This document shows, one piece after another, positions 1 through 9,740 of a stretch of DNA of 64,000 nucleotides. The stretch comes from Ceriagrion tenellum. Its lineage: Eukaryota; Arthropoda; Insecta; Odonata; Coenagrionidae. The position numbers were made by a program, and so were the translations under genes. The notes under the pieces were generated by a model that was not told the origin of the DNA, ran no database searches, and worked only from the letters and a program-made list of their open reading frames with translations. Location of the stretch: positions 120,611,117 to 120,675,116 of the forward strand of contig OY720639.1 of the NCBI GenBank assembly GCA_963169105.1, in the 5' to 3' direction. How positions within the stretch are numbered: the first letter of the stretch is position 1; each line of letters opens with the position of its first letter.

Positions 1-546
1 AAATAATTTCAACCCAGCAACCATAAAAGGCAAAAATCAACACAATATGAGATAGGTAATCACTTATCTATTATCGGATATTTTTTTCATTCAAACTTTT
101 CTTGGCATTATACCGGCAGTCTAACAGTTGCTATACAATTTTCTTGATACAATTTATAATCTATCGATCAATCGACAAGTAAAACAAAAATATCATGATA
201 ATTCTCATTGATTTCCGTAATTCACCTCTAATATAAAGTAATATAACAAATTTTATGATAATGTCGTTTTTCATACATTGTTGACTTCAAAATAAAAAGT
301 TCCTACATTCAATATCAGTTTACATTGGCACATCCATGCATAGGTTTTATTTGCATGCCATAACGCACCTACACCGAAATACATATCCGTATTTATATCG
401 GTAATTGGGTAGTCAAAGTGCTTCGACTGCGAAGATGGTTTCATACCTCACTGACTGCCCCTAAAAGGCACAGAAGGTAGAGGCGGAAGCACACAAATGG
501 AGGGATAAACCATATAGCGATTCGATCCACTCGAACGATTGTTAAC
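1..546. other. AT-rich sequence, no gene seen
   Basis: No reading frame, RNA gene or repeat is recognised. A short palindromic patch near 375-402 and a slightly GC-richer patch near 420-500 are the only visible structure. Confidence 0.5.
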
Positions 547-653
547 TTCGATTACAGAGTAAACTTTACACCCTCCGTCGTAACTTCGTGGAAAATTATA
601 TATTTTAATCCATATTTGAACAATCCTTGTACTTTTCCACTAATATTTATTAA

Positions 654-693
654 TGTAATACGCGTTTCGCAGCTTACTGCATCCTCAGGTACA
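654..693 (-). ncRNA. Hammerhead ribozyme-like motif, left arm
   Basis: On the minus strand the core CTGAGGA (688-682) matches CUGANGA. It is followed by one extra U, a 4-bp stem II (GCAG/CTGC with loop TAAG), then GAAA (668-665). A tiny stem III follows (CGCGT), and a GUA cleavage triplet falls at 661-659. Stem I pairs TGTAC (693-689) with TTACA (658-654), with a mismatch at the first pair. The order fits a minimal type I hammerhead as described in Penelope-like elements. The mismatch next to the cleavage site suggests decay. Confidence 0.55.
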
Positions 694-1008
694 GTTGTTT
701 AAATGTAATTTATCGATAGTTACGATAGTAACCAACGCCAACAATGCCAATTAGCTGGGGGAGGGGGGTTTGGAGAACAAACTAATTTTTGGGTGGAAAG
801 GCAGGGGAGCATAGGTTAGGGGCTTGTAAGAAGGTTGCTTGACTCCCTGATAATTTCCATAAAATAAAAAAATAGCTTTTTACAAGCGCGTAACCTATGT
901 TCCTCTGTCTTTCCACCCAAAAATTAGTTTGTTCTCCAAACCCCGCCTCCCCCAAGCTTATTGGCGTTGGTTATTATAGTAACTATCAATAAATAATATG
1001 TAAACAAT

Positions 1009-1041
1009 TGTACCTGAGGAAGCTGCGAAACGCGTAGTACA
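1009..1041 (+). ncRNA. Hammerhead ribozyme-like motif, right arm (stem II deleted)
   Basis: The core CTGAGGA lies at 1014-1020, GAAA at 1027-1030 and a GTA triplet ends at 1036. Stem I is a perfect 5-bp pairing of TGTAC (1009-1013) with GTACA (1037-1041). About 7 nt present in the left arm are missing between core and GAAA, leaving AGCTGC and no proper stem II. The two arms therefore decayed in complementary ways: this one keeps stem I, the other keeps stem II. Confidence 0.5.
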
Positions 1042-1099
1042 TTAATAAATATTAGTGGAAAAGTACAAGGATTGTTTTATTATGGATTCGATTACAGAG

Positions 1100-1746
1100 C
1101 AATATTTGGCGTTGGCATTATGAAAGGCTGTATTTTGCACAAATTACAAAAGAATTACGAAGATGAATTACATACACGAATTACGAACACGAATATATAT
1201 TGTACGCGAATACCGTACCTATATCTGTACGTTCACGAAAAGCACTAATAGCGGACATGATAATGTGCATTCAGGGCCATACTTGACCCAGTTCTACTTT
1301 TTAGCGAATTTTAGGGCTCATAAAACAGATATGTCCTCCGCTGAGTCCAATTCCATGTGAGGATTAGTTTTCCTGTCCTTGATTTGCAGAAGGTGGTCTA
1401 AGGAAAGTCCTGAAGTTAATCAATTCTCAATGGTGTCTGAGGAAGTAGGTGATCATATAATGTTTTCGTTTGAGGTTTGAGGGAAGGAGACGAAAGCATC
1501 AATCCTGAACGAGAGAGAATTTTCCACTTTTTGCTCCGTTTCCTGTATTCAGTGCCCAGACCTTGATTCTCGGCTTCCTCCGCTCTTGATTGTCTTTGAG
1601 CAAGTGCAAGCGTCCGTTTCGGAAGTCGTCGCCGCTGGAATTTGATTGGGCCACTATAGAGAGGAAGCATTTCGTCTCGCATTCACTCGGGAAATCCGTT
1701 TTATTTTCTTTCGAGAGGTCGATTTTCCACCAGTGACTCCCATAAC
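1100..1746. other. No recognised feature
   Basis: Short overlapping frames near 1416-1759 resemble no known protein and lie in mutually overlapping phases. Nothing else is seen. Confidence 0.5.
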
Positions 1747-2682
1747 CATGAATATACAATATGGATTCGGATGTTTGGAATTGTTGCCTAGGCTGCGTGT
1801 TGCCTAAATTTCTACTTTTAGTTCACCCAGTCCTTGGCGCCACTTCCATTAGATTCTTTTCAGTTGTTATTGTAAGTAGACGTAGTTGATTGTTGCTAAC
1901 GTGAGACTAAGGTGAATATTCAATAACGATATAACGAGGAGATATGAATTAATTGATGGTTAGATCTTGCTATTTTTCTGACATAAATGTTAATTTGTAA
2001 ATGCTAGAGAGGAAATATCTTTTACAGAAAATGTGTAAGAGGTTTATGAAACGTCCATCGTGTGCCGACGACGATGTTTTCCACACTCTGATTCTAATTT
2101 GGATGCATTAAGCCCGTTCGGCTTAAATAAATAATTTAGAATGCCTTGTTTAAACAGAACTTGCTTCGCACCAGGCTGCAAAACAGGTTATGCGTCGATG
2201 AGGACCTAAAATAGGAGACGTGGATCTGTTCAAGGCGGTGATAAGTGCATTCTTTTTTTTCCGACACTGCAATGATGGCTATTGGGAATACTAAAGAATT
2301 CACCTTGCATTATTATTAAATTTCCGTGTAGCGATATTCACGAAGTGCTAAGAAGTTAATTATACATTAACGTAATTAAATTTGGAGAGGATAGATAAAT
2401 CTGTAGACCGGACGATATCAAAAAAGAGTATAAATACGTCCCGCGTGTAGTACTACATTTTTTATCTACAGCCCACTGCATTATGATTAATTGTAAGTAA
2501 AACCCATGTATATTCATGGTAAAACTGATACGACGTATTTATTTACAAACTATCGACTGTATTTACATTTGAACTTCCGTCTTTCATCACTAGGCAGCAC
2601 CACTGTCTAAAAAGTTGTTTGTTTACGGAATTCTAGACAACAGTTTTTGGCGACGAGATCACAATCCATAATATATATTCAT
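1747..2682. mobile_element. Non-autonomous TIR element, copy 1
   Basis: This 936-bp copy is homologous along most of its length to 20474-21443. It begins CATGAATATACAATATGGAT and ends with the near-inverse (AATCCATAATATATATTCAT). Flanks TCCCATAAC (1738-1746) and TCCCACATA (2683-2691) look like a degenerate copy of the 8-bp duplication seen clearly around copy 2. Shared internal landmarks are CCTTGGCGCCACTT, CACGAAGTGCTAAGAAGTTA, GTCCCGCGTGTAGTACTACA and TTTTTGGCGACGAG near the right end. No coding capacity is seen. An 8-bp duplication would suit hAT-like transposition, but the termini do not match a family I recognise. The last landmark recalls sequence next to some LTR ends, so a chimeric origin is possible. 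Confidence 0.6.
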
Positions 2683-2691
2683 TCCCACATA

Positions 2692-3638
2692 ATTAAAGGC
2701 GTATTTACACATATGAATTCCTTCTATGGCAGAGTAACCTTATTAGATGGCTGCGAGTGAAGTGGCTATGTCTTTTGCAGTAGGACTCGATAGGAGCAGT
2801 AATAGGCACACTATCAACCGTGGCTGCAACATTGCGGAAACATACTGGCATTTATTTTGCTTGCGACTCTGAAAAAAATTTCGATTCCACCCGATGTTAA
2901 CATAGTGAGAAGACTGCAAGTGGGGATTGAAAATGCAAATGGAAAATTAATTTACTTCCAGGGGACTTATTATAACCAATTTCAAATATGTATTTATTTT
3001 TACCTGGAAATTTTTTATCTTGAAGTTAAAGATGAGTCACTTACTCAGAGGTTACTTAAAGGTAAGACTTGTTGCCTGTTATATATATATTTCTTTCTAA
3101 GCAATAATAATAATAATAGAATCATTCTTACTCTTAATAGCCGAATAGATTCAAATTTAAAAAGATGCAAATTCAATATAATCCAAATAAATTTATAAAT
3201 TTAACGAATTCACGTGAAAATTTGATGAGTCTGGGGCAGAACGCATGGACTGTTAAAGCTATGAACTTCTAGCAATTTCCATATTCTTATATTGCTTCCG
3301 TAGTTTATCTTCTTGAGAAACGTCAGGAAGTAACGAAAATTTGAAAACTTGCACATTCAATTTGAAAACTTGCGCATTGAAAGTCTTATAATACCTAAAA
3401 AAAAATTCAGATCAGGCGAGGATCAGTATGACACGGAGGATATTATTATAACACCGCGTTATATCTCTTAAACTGAAAGAAGTATCGAAATAAGATAGAT
3501 ATACACCCACCAGCATATAGGCGCAAAAATCCACCTTTCTATCGATGCAATAATATTGATTTTAATAGAGACATCGTCATACTAACATTAGACATATCAA
3601 ATAAATTCTCAGGCTTCACTAGGTGGAACAACATTGCG
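2692..3638. other. AT-rich sequence with a short AAT microsatellite
   Basis: A short (AAT)n run lies near 3103-3119. The frame at 2857-3198 has no recognisable domain and spans that low-complexity run. I see no gene. Confidence 0.45.
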
Positions 3639-3820
3639 ATGATTTATAAATAAATTCTTTTTGTAATATTCCACAATGGTTTTTATTATTCCGACCCAGG
3701 TTTCGACTCAATTAAGCCATTATCAAGGTCATTGATTATGGCTTTGCTTGAGTCGAAACCTATGTCGGAATAATAAAAACCATTGTGGAATATTACAAAG
3801 TGAATTTATTTACAAATCAT
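3639..3820. mobile_element. Inverted repeat with degenerate hammerhead-like core (Penelope-type)
   Basis: Arms 3639-3720 and 3738-3820 are about 90 percent inverted copies around a 17-bp spacer. Both contain the block GAGTCGAAACCT followed by a GTC or similar triplet. On the minus strand the left arm reads TTGATAA, an extra T, a 4-bp stem II (GGCT/AGTC), GAAA, then ACCTGGGT as a tiny stem III and GUC. On the plus strand the right arm reads TTGATTA instead. The expected core is CUGANGA, so both cores are mutated. This is probably a Penelope terminal remnant, not an active ribozyme. Confidence 0.5.
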
Positions 3821-4255
3821 TAGAAATATAGTTATCATACAATTTCCTCAGTTCCCTCCCACCTTCTTTTCCAATTCTCTCCCCTTCTGTAGCTGGTAGC
3901 ATTGACACCACCTGCCACATGCCTCTGCGGTGCCTCTCAGTGTGTTATGCTGATTTACATCAATGAACAGAAAATCGTCGAGTATTACTTAATTGGAAAC
4001 ATTTGGAAGATATCACTGTCTACTTAGACGCTGTTCGACGATGTAAATAAACCATTCCGACAGTTGAAAAATCAGGAGTCGATCGAAAATATCTCTATAC
4101 AAGTATCAATTAACATTCTTTCGGAGCAGAGTTATCAAGGAATTTATTTGCCATGGATGACAACAGCTGTTAAGGGCATTATTCAAATTAATCCGCGAGT
4201 TGAAACGCGATTGATACCGCGCATAACGGCCTTTACGATAATAAAAATTTTCTTT

Positions 4256-4345
4256 CCAAGGCGGAGTTCAAACCCGCAACCTCGCGGTTGCAAGCCAGGA
4301 AAACGATTTAAATGTCTACCCAGCTCGGCGCCCAGAAATAAAACT
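4256..4345 (-). repeat. tRNA-like SINE head remnant
   Basis: On the minus strand a box A-like stretch (GAGCTGGGTAGAC, 4326-4314) is followed about 40 nt later by a box B-like GGGTTTGAACTCC (4274-4262). The layout is that of a degenerate tRNA-derived SINE or tRNA pseudogene. The stems do not make a convincing functional tRNA. No second copy of this type is seen in the window. Confidence 0.4.
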
Positions 4346-4769
4346 GTAGGTGGAATGTTCCGAGCACGGCAACAAAATAATGGACTTTCCTTAGTAAAAG
4401 CAGAGAAAAGAGATATGTGAGCGGGAAAATATGGAAAATTGATAAAAAAAAAAATTCTTTTCAATCATAGCGATTCATAAATACGCCATCGGCGAAAAAG
4501 TAAACGATTTTAATCCGGGGAAGCACACAATAATTTTTACGAGGCACGAAAACGACCGCAAAAGCCATGGAGCAAATGAATTCCGATCCTTACTTTGAAA
4601 AAAAAATCGACATAAGCGCAATGAATCCTCCTCGGCGTTACCCAACCATCCGCGCGCCGTAAATTAGGAATTTCAATTTTGAAGAGTTTGAAAGAGTATG
4701 AAAAAAAAGACGATCGTGAAAGCGCGCGCGCACGAGGCAAAAAAAAATGGCGAACCGATTGAACTTCCG

Positions 4770-5230
4770 GCGTATTCCGCTTGATGCCGCCATGTGGACA
4801 GTGTCTCTGGCGAACTGGGAGGGGGGGGAGATAGGAAATTGCGCACGACAGAAGGATTCGTTCAGAGAGTAGAGAGAGAGAGAAGCTGCAGTCACGTAGA
4901 GCAAACTGGGGGGGAGCTAGTAAGTACAAAAAGGCCCTTTCAGACGCTCGTCGGCCGCTGGCTGCCGGAACAGACGGCGGGGGAGGAAGGGCCGGGAAGT
5001 GGAAATAAGATGGAGCAGTACACAAACACACGCAAGTGAGATGCAGTCGCCGGAGAAGGGTTTACAGATTAAGCGAGAGAATGAGAGATAACGCTGTTAA
5101 CCGCGCACGGAGAGTTACGTGGGAAGGAATGATGCAGGAGAGTGAAACAGAGAGAATGCACACAGTGAAGTAATACTCTGTGAAAAGTTTTAAAGTTAAT
5201 ACTCTCGCTTGCCTCTTATCGCCGAGCGAC
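4770..5230. other. CpG- and purine-rich island
   Basis: CG dinucleotides are frequent and the plus strand carries G-runs and a (GA)n tract (about 4868-4884). Overlapping frames on both strands (for example 4537-5031 minus) are low-complexity, Ser/Arg/Phe-rich and resemble nothing known. This could be an unmethylated regulatory island or a 5' UTR, but no TATA box, splice site or coding start can be fixed. Confidence 0.35.
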
Positions 5231-6125
5231 ACCACATCGTGTGAAAGTTAAGTTCTACCCACATTCCCCATTGTTACTGAACAGCAACTTTTACAGCCTA
5301 AGTTAATGAAATCTTTTCAGGCTCAATTATGAAATAAAACACTACTTATTACAGAGCTTGGTTTGAACCTAAGCCACCATAAGCTTCGTGAATATAAAGT
5401 TTTTGCGCAAAATTTAATTCTCGAATTAATGGTGAATTTTTTCAAGCAATACAGATATGCACTTCTTGGTACTCTAAATGAATAAGTTAAATACGTAAAA
5501 GTAACTACGGTGTGGAGAAAGCAGAATATTGAAATTATTTTTCTAAAGAAAAATTTGATTTTCACGAAATCGCAGTGCTGGAAAAATGTTCGGCGTGGCT
5601 ATCCTATCATTACGGCTGATGCTCACGAAAACATAAATGCTGAGAGAAGAATTTTTTCAAAATGAGTTTCCGCGAATATTTAATGCGTTCAAAATTACAT
5701 CATCAAAGAGAAGGATCAAATCGAGCGATCTCGATAACGTGAGGCAATTCTCTCATTTGAACTCAAGTCACGAACAGACAAATGAACTCATGCGTACAAA
5801 AAAGGAGTCACCTGACAGAGAGGCCAACATGACATGTTCCGTAGAAGCAGAAGGCAATGTTGGTAGGCAATTTGAAGATAAAAGTGGGATGAGAACCTAC
5901 GCTGATTCATGAACGTTTAAGTCAAGGATCATTTTGGTCCTGGAAATTCGAGAATCCTCATCAATGCCGTACTGGATATTATATCAGCACATCAACACTT
6001 GGAAAATTCAATGGATACCCAAGCGATCTCATGATTGACCTATTCAGATTTCCATTTAACACGAAACTGATGAGTCTTTTCAAGACAAAGAAAGCTATAC
6101 TTTATTAACTCTTGTAACTTTCATC
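5231..6125. other. No recognised feature
   Basis: AT-rich sequence. The 91-codon frame at 5637-5912 has no recognisable domain. Confidence 0.45.
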
Positions 6126-6288
6126 ACGAAAAAATTCAGCCTCACCACGACCCAGGTTTCGATGGCTGAGAACCATCATTAGATGGTGACCCTCAAGCAA
6201 GTTTCTCTCTTAGTAAGCATCCTCATCACCTGATAACGATGCTTAGCCATCGAAACCCGGGTCGTCGTGGATTTGACTTTTTCTGTGG
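6126..6288. mobile_element. Inverted repeat with hammerhead-like motifs in both arms
   Basis: Arms of about 60 bp (6126-6184 and 6229-6288) are inverted copies. On the plus strand the right arm has CTGATAA (6230-6236), one extra C, a 4-bp stem II (GATG/CATC), GAAA (6252-6255), stem III ACCCGGGT, and the canonical GUC triplet ending at 6263. The left arm, read on the minus strand, has CTAATGA, GAAA (6160-6157), ACCTGGGT and GUC (6151-6149). The 5' stem I strand of the right arm (6221-6229) pairs perfectly over 9 bp, with one G-U wobble, with the 3' stem I strand of the left arm (complement of 6140-6148). The parent element therefore probably had a long stem I. Confidence 0.55.
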
Positions 6289-6838
6289 ATTTAAAAGTTA
6301 CTCGAGTCAGTAAACTATTGAGATGGAGTACCACAAAGTTAAGGAAGGTCGAATATTATACAAAGTAAGCTATTCAGCGCTTGATACTGAGACCTCAGCC
6401 AAGTAAGAAGATTGAATCCGTATTCGAAGAATTTGCTCATCCACTGAACTTCCACAAGGGACTGTAATTGGAGACTGAATTATGTACGCACGACAGGGAA
6501 AGTATAGACACTAGAAAAACAGAAAAGACACTAGAAGCAGAATCAAGAAACAAGTACTTGATTCCAACTTTTTATTCGTTTTGCTTAAAAACTTCCGTTT
6601 CGGTGAATGGATGCGTCACCAATAGAAAATCAACTTACGAACTAATCACACCATTCTGCGAATATATTTTTAGAGAGAATCTTTTTCCCAGCTATAACCA
6701 CCACGGTGACCACTTGATATAGGTTTAACTGTATTTTATTTTCATTCAATATCTCGGTAGTTTTTCCATCTTACGGACAATATTCAGCGAATGTGGCATT
6801 CATGCACGGTGGAAAAACTATTTTTCCCATGTTTTTCT
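6289..6838. other. No recognised feature
   Basis: The frame at 6468-6722 (84 codons) has no recognisable domain and no homologous copy elsewhere in the window. Confidence 0.45.
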
Positions 6839-7170
6839 CGTACTCTCATCAGATTGGATTGGATATTTGGGGAGGCGACCGACAGCTAAGGTCATTTGCA
6901 CCATGGGGGACAGGTTAGGGAGGAAGGGTGGATAGAAACCCGGCGTCGGCATTAGCCTGCTCTAAACGAAAGGCACCAAGGAGACCACGGTTTAACGTCT
7001 CATCCGACAGACGGAGTACTGCACTTGAAGTGCCCTCCACAAGACACTCAAGTAGGGATCGGGTGTCCTCTGAAACACTTTCCTCCTATGCTGGGATTTG
7101 AACCCTGGCCACCCGTGTGGTATGCGGGTACTCTAACCACAACACCAACCCGATCCCCCGTACTCTCATC
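6839..7170 (-). mobile_element. tRNA-derived SINE (SINE1) with 12-bp TSD
   Basis: The 12-bp word CGTACTCTCATC lies on both sides (6839-6850 and 7159-7170), so the insertion is 6851-7158 (308 bp) on the minus strand. The tRNA-like head is at the right end. Read on the minus strand, TGGTTAGAGTAC serves as box A and GGGTTCAAATCCC (about 7103-7091) as box B. The body runs through a block containing CCGTCTGTCGGATGAGACGT. The 3' tail contains CCAATCCAATC rather than poly(A). A second copy lies at about 29739-30046. Autonomous partners for its retroposition are unknown. Confidence 0.8.
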
Positions 7171-7349
7171 GATAACCATGTAATTATAAGTTCTATTCGT
7201 AGGAACAAAAATAGTGGGAAGGTAACAGTTTGCTGCTCATATCAGAATGGAGGTGAAACATTTCTACTCGCCACCAGACTATGGATTTAATAACATGTAA
7301 TACATTTTATGATGGAACCACCTCAAGCAGGAGAACAAAATCTGCCATT

Positions 7350-7680
7350 GAGATGCCGGAGGATACAGTGAGAGACATCAGGAGGGGGGAAGAGAAGCAG
7401 AGAGAGGGGTATAAGGAGTGGAGGAGGAGGAAAGATGAGAAGAAAGGGTCCTCTGTGACAGCGAAGGCGGGATTCTGCAATTCCTACACGCCGCACGTGT
7501 CTCCAAACGCACGAGGGAAGGAAAGGGCAAATCTCCGGTGCGGGTTTCCCCTTTTATTCCTCGCCCGCCAAGCAGAGCATACAAGCAAACAAACACACAA
7601 GCAAGCTTTCGGGGGAAGTGAGGGGAGGATGGATGCCATAAAGGAGCCTTGCATGCACCGCTCTCCAAAGGGGTAGTCCC
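7350..7680. other. Purine-rich, CpG-rich stretch
   Basis: A plus-strand GA-rich run (about 7377-7450) is followed by CpG-rich sequence. Frames of 131 codons on plus and 127 on minus overlap across it, which is typical of biased composition rather than of a gene. No domain is recognised. Confidence 0.35.
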
Positions 7681-7772
7681 CGTATTGCGCTCTCTCCGAA
7701 GGATGGATCGAAGTTCGTGAATCCATTCATTATTTACGGCCCTGAAAAAAAACAAATCCAACTTCCTCTTCC

Positions 7773-8003
7773 TTAAGGTAGTCCGAGCAAGATAGTTCCC
7801 TAGTCATAATAGAGACCATATTCGAATTATACGTTTTAATGTCACCAGCTGTAGAACACATGAATTAAATATTGTATTACTATTGGTGCAGTAAAATAGT
7901 TTTATATGAAAGAAATGGTCAAAAATTAAATGAAAACATCTAAATAAGTCTTTAATTTGACTCATTTTTTTCGCGCGGTGCGCTTGAAACTCCTTCAAAA
8001 CGG
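7773..8003 (+). mobile_element. TTAA MITE family T, copy 1 (3'-truncated)
   Basis: TTAA at 7773-7776 precedes GGTAGTCCGAGCAAGATAGT, the left end of family T. The copy follows the family to about 8003, where a small palindromic segment (8005-8111) replaces the rest. No coding capacity is seen. TTAA targets suit piggyBac-type transposition, but no transposase is present to confirm it. Confidence 0.65.
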
Positions 8004-8004
8004 C

Positions 8005-8111
8005 GTGGCTAATTTTCCGGGTCGTCGCCGGGAAATAGTTTCCGAGAAACGCCGACGATACTGTCGTATCAAGATGAATCGATTCGAAGGGCATCCCGGA
8101 AAATTAGCCAC
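8005..8111. repeat. Short palindromic element with 17-bp perfect terminal inverted repeats
   Basis: GTGGCTAATTTTCCGGG (8005-8021) and its exact complement CCCGGAAAATTAGCCAC (8095-8111) bracket about 73 bp. It sits exactly where T copy 1 stops and 30 bp before the TTAA of T copy 2. It may be a small MITE or the hairpin end of another element. No target duplication was identified. Confidence 0.55.
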
Positions 8112-8140
8112 CCCTATTCAAAGCCGTCCAAAACGTTGCT

Positions 8141-8698
8141 TTAAGGTAGTCAGAGCGAGATAGTTCCCTAGTCATAATAGAGACCATATTCGAATTATAC
8201 GTTTTAATGTCACCAGCTGTAGGACACATGAATTATATATTGCATTATAATTGGTGCAGTAAAATAGTTTCACATGACATAAATGGTAAGTAATTAAATT
8301 AAAATATCTAAATAAGTCTTTAACTTAACTTATTTTTTCGCGCAGTGCGTTTGAAACTCCTTAAAAACAGAAGGTTTATTGTGATCCCGAAGAATATACT
8401 GCGGTGACAATATGATTAATTTTCCAATACAGTTGAGAAAACATACAATCTACACGTTGTTAGTTTTTTTACGACATCTAAGTGTTTGAAATTCCTCATT
8501 TTGTAAATAATGTCTCTCTAAAGTGCGTACACGTACCATTTCCCATGTAAAAGGGCTGGTATTTTTTGGCAAATATCTCCGAAAGTAATGTGGAAAGGAG
8601 TTGAATTTTTGGTATCTTTGAAAGGGAGAGATATTTTTATTTAAAATGCCACCAAATTCATTGATTTCTAGGTAAAATGATATTTCGCTCAAACTACG
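8141..8698 (+). mobile_element. TTAA MITE family T, copy 2
   Basis: The left end is TTAA (8141-8144) plus GGTAGTCAGAGCGAG. The right end is ...TTTCGCTCAAACTAC (to about 8697), the imperfect inverse of the left end. The right TTAA has decayed to GTTT. The copy is full length and non-coding. The minus-strand frame at 8450-8821 is a by-product of the element. Confidence 0.7.
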
Positions 8699-8833
8699 TT
8701 TAGAAGCCCCCATATATTTTTTTAAACCATCTGACCTTCTAACTCCCACTAAAAGGTAACTAAAGACGATTAGTATGGAATGGGATGTAACGCATGTCAG
8801 TGAAAGCTCACTCCCTGTCACACACCCTTCTAA

Positions 8834-9593
8834 ATCAACATCAACATATTAAGCTGCGAGCCTACACATGGGCGTGTGGTAGGGGGCGTTGGGACACCAG
8901 CCGTGTAAAGATGGAAGGGATAGGTTTAGGGAGGTAAAATGATGACGTGTATTAAGGGAGTGTAATTAGTGGAGTATTTGAAGAAGAGGCTGGTGAAGAG
9001 CTTGATATGGAGCGTAGCGTTGTATGGGGCAGAAACGTGGACCCTGAGAAAGGAGGACGAGAATAGGCTGCAGGCAATTGAAGTGTGGGTGTGGAGAAGG
9101 ATGGAGAAGGTTAGATGGACGGAAAGGAAGACTAACGAGGAAGTGCTTGAGATGGTGGGCGAGTAAAGGAAGCTTCTAAATGAAATCCGCGTTAGGCAGG
9201 GTAGATGGCTGAAGGATGAAATAAAGGGATGATGGGTTGCTGAAGAGTGTGATAGAGGGAAGGATGTTGGGCAAGCGGGGAAGGGGAAGAAAGAGAATAG
9301 GTTTCTTGGACGGTATTAAGAGTGGTAGACCGTATGCTGAGGCGAAAATGGATATATTAGAGGGAGATAGCCCCCTGAAAGTGTAGAAAACCGGGAGGAG
9401 ATTCTCTGACATTCAACAAAACCTACCCTTATAGGTAGAATACTGAATAAATTTATTAATATAGTGGAGCTCAGTTTTTATTGTGGTCGTTTATTGTGCG
9501 TGGAAAGAACGAGCTTTTGTACCTATCTGTTCGGCAATATATCTCTCGTATTTCATCGCTTCTGTCACACCTAGAGAGTGTAGTGAGGCGTCT
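8834..9593 (-). mobile_element. LINE-A 3' end, split by a LINE-B insertion
   Basis: In minus orientation this is the C-terminal codons and 3' UTR of LINE-A, a CR1/jockey-like non-LTR retrotransposon. The left edge is the degenerate (GATGTA)n tail and the CTGCGAGCC hairpin. It is interrupted after TAGTGGAG (8967-8974), and the same 8 bp restart the element at 9462-9469. Similarity ends near 9593 in the terminal coding region. It is truncated and inactive. Confidence 0.75.
8975..9461 (+). mobile_element. LINE-B (5'-truncated) nested in LINE-A, with 8-bp TSD
   Basis: The insertion is flanked by TAGTGGAG at 8967-8974 and 9462-9469. From about 8969 it encodes a typical C-terminal region of a non-LTR retrotransposon polyprotein: KRLVKSLIWSVALYGAETW, a WRRMEKVRWTERKTNEEVL block, then after a stop RQGRWLKDE, and in another phase LLKSVIEGRMLGKRGRGRKR. 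In-frame stops and at least one frameshift make it dead. The 3' end is AT-rich (AATAAATTTATTAATA). Clade assignment within LINEs is uncertain. Confidence 0.75.
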
Positions 9594-9629
9594 ATACTGA
9601 TGACAGTTCACGCTATTAGCTGGAGGAAG

Positions 9630-9740
9630 ATTTTTCCCTAGTCATAAATAAACCCTATTCGTGTTCTTGAAATTAAATAATTGTAGCACTATAATGAGAA
9701 TGGAATAAGTTCTAATATTTATCCAGCTAACCATTTGTTT
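9630..9740 (+). repeat. Degraded family T fragment
   Basis: TTCCCTAGTCATAAATAAAC and the following ATTCGTGTTC... resemble the left interior of family T. No terminus or TTAA survives. Confidence 0.35.

Larger units (their letters stand above)
547..1099. mobile_element. Penelope-like inverted-repeat insertion with 13-bp target duplication
   Basis: Two arms, 607-835 and 874-1088, are inverted copies of one another over about 215-230 bp with a spacer of about 40 bp. Each arm carries a hammerhead-like core. The 13-bp word TTCGATTACAGAG occurs at 547-559 and again at 1087-1099, immediately outside the unit, and reads as a target-site duplication. That makes the inserted segment 560-1086. Inverted partial LTRs carrying hammerhead motifs are a known hallmark of Penelope-like retroelements. 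No reverse transcriptase or GIY-YIG frame remains, so this is a non-coding terminal-repeat remnant. The family assignment is inference; the inverted repeat and the direct repeat are seen directly. Confidence 0.65.

Noticed and set aside
4537..5031. 164-codon minus-strand frame
   Set aside because: It lies over GA/CpG-biased sequence, is Ser/Arg/Phe-rich, overlaps other frames and contains no recognisable motif. Composition explains its length.
7091..7158. Candidate tRNA gene on minus strand
   Set aside because: Boxes A and B are good, but the sequence is the head of a 308-bp SINE with target duplications and a second copy.
8450..8821. 123-codon minus frame as a gene
   Set aside because: It lies within a TTAA MITE whose other copies do not keep the frame.
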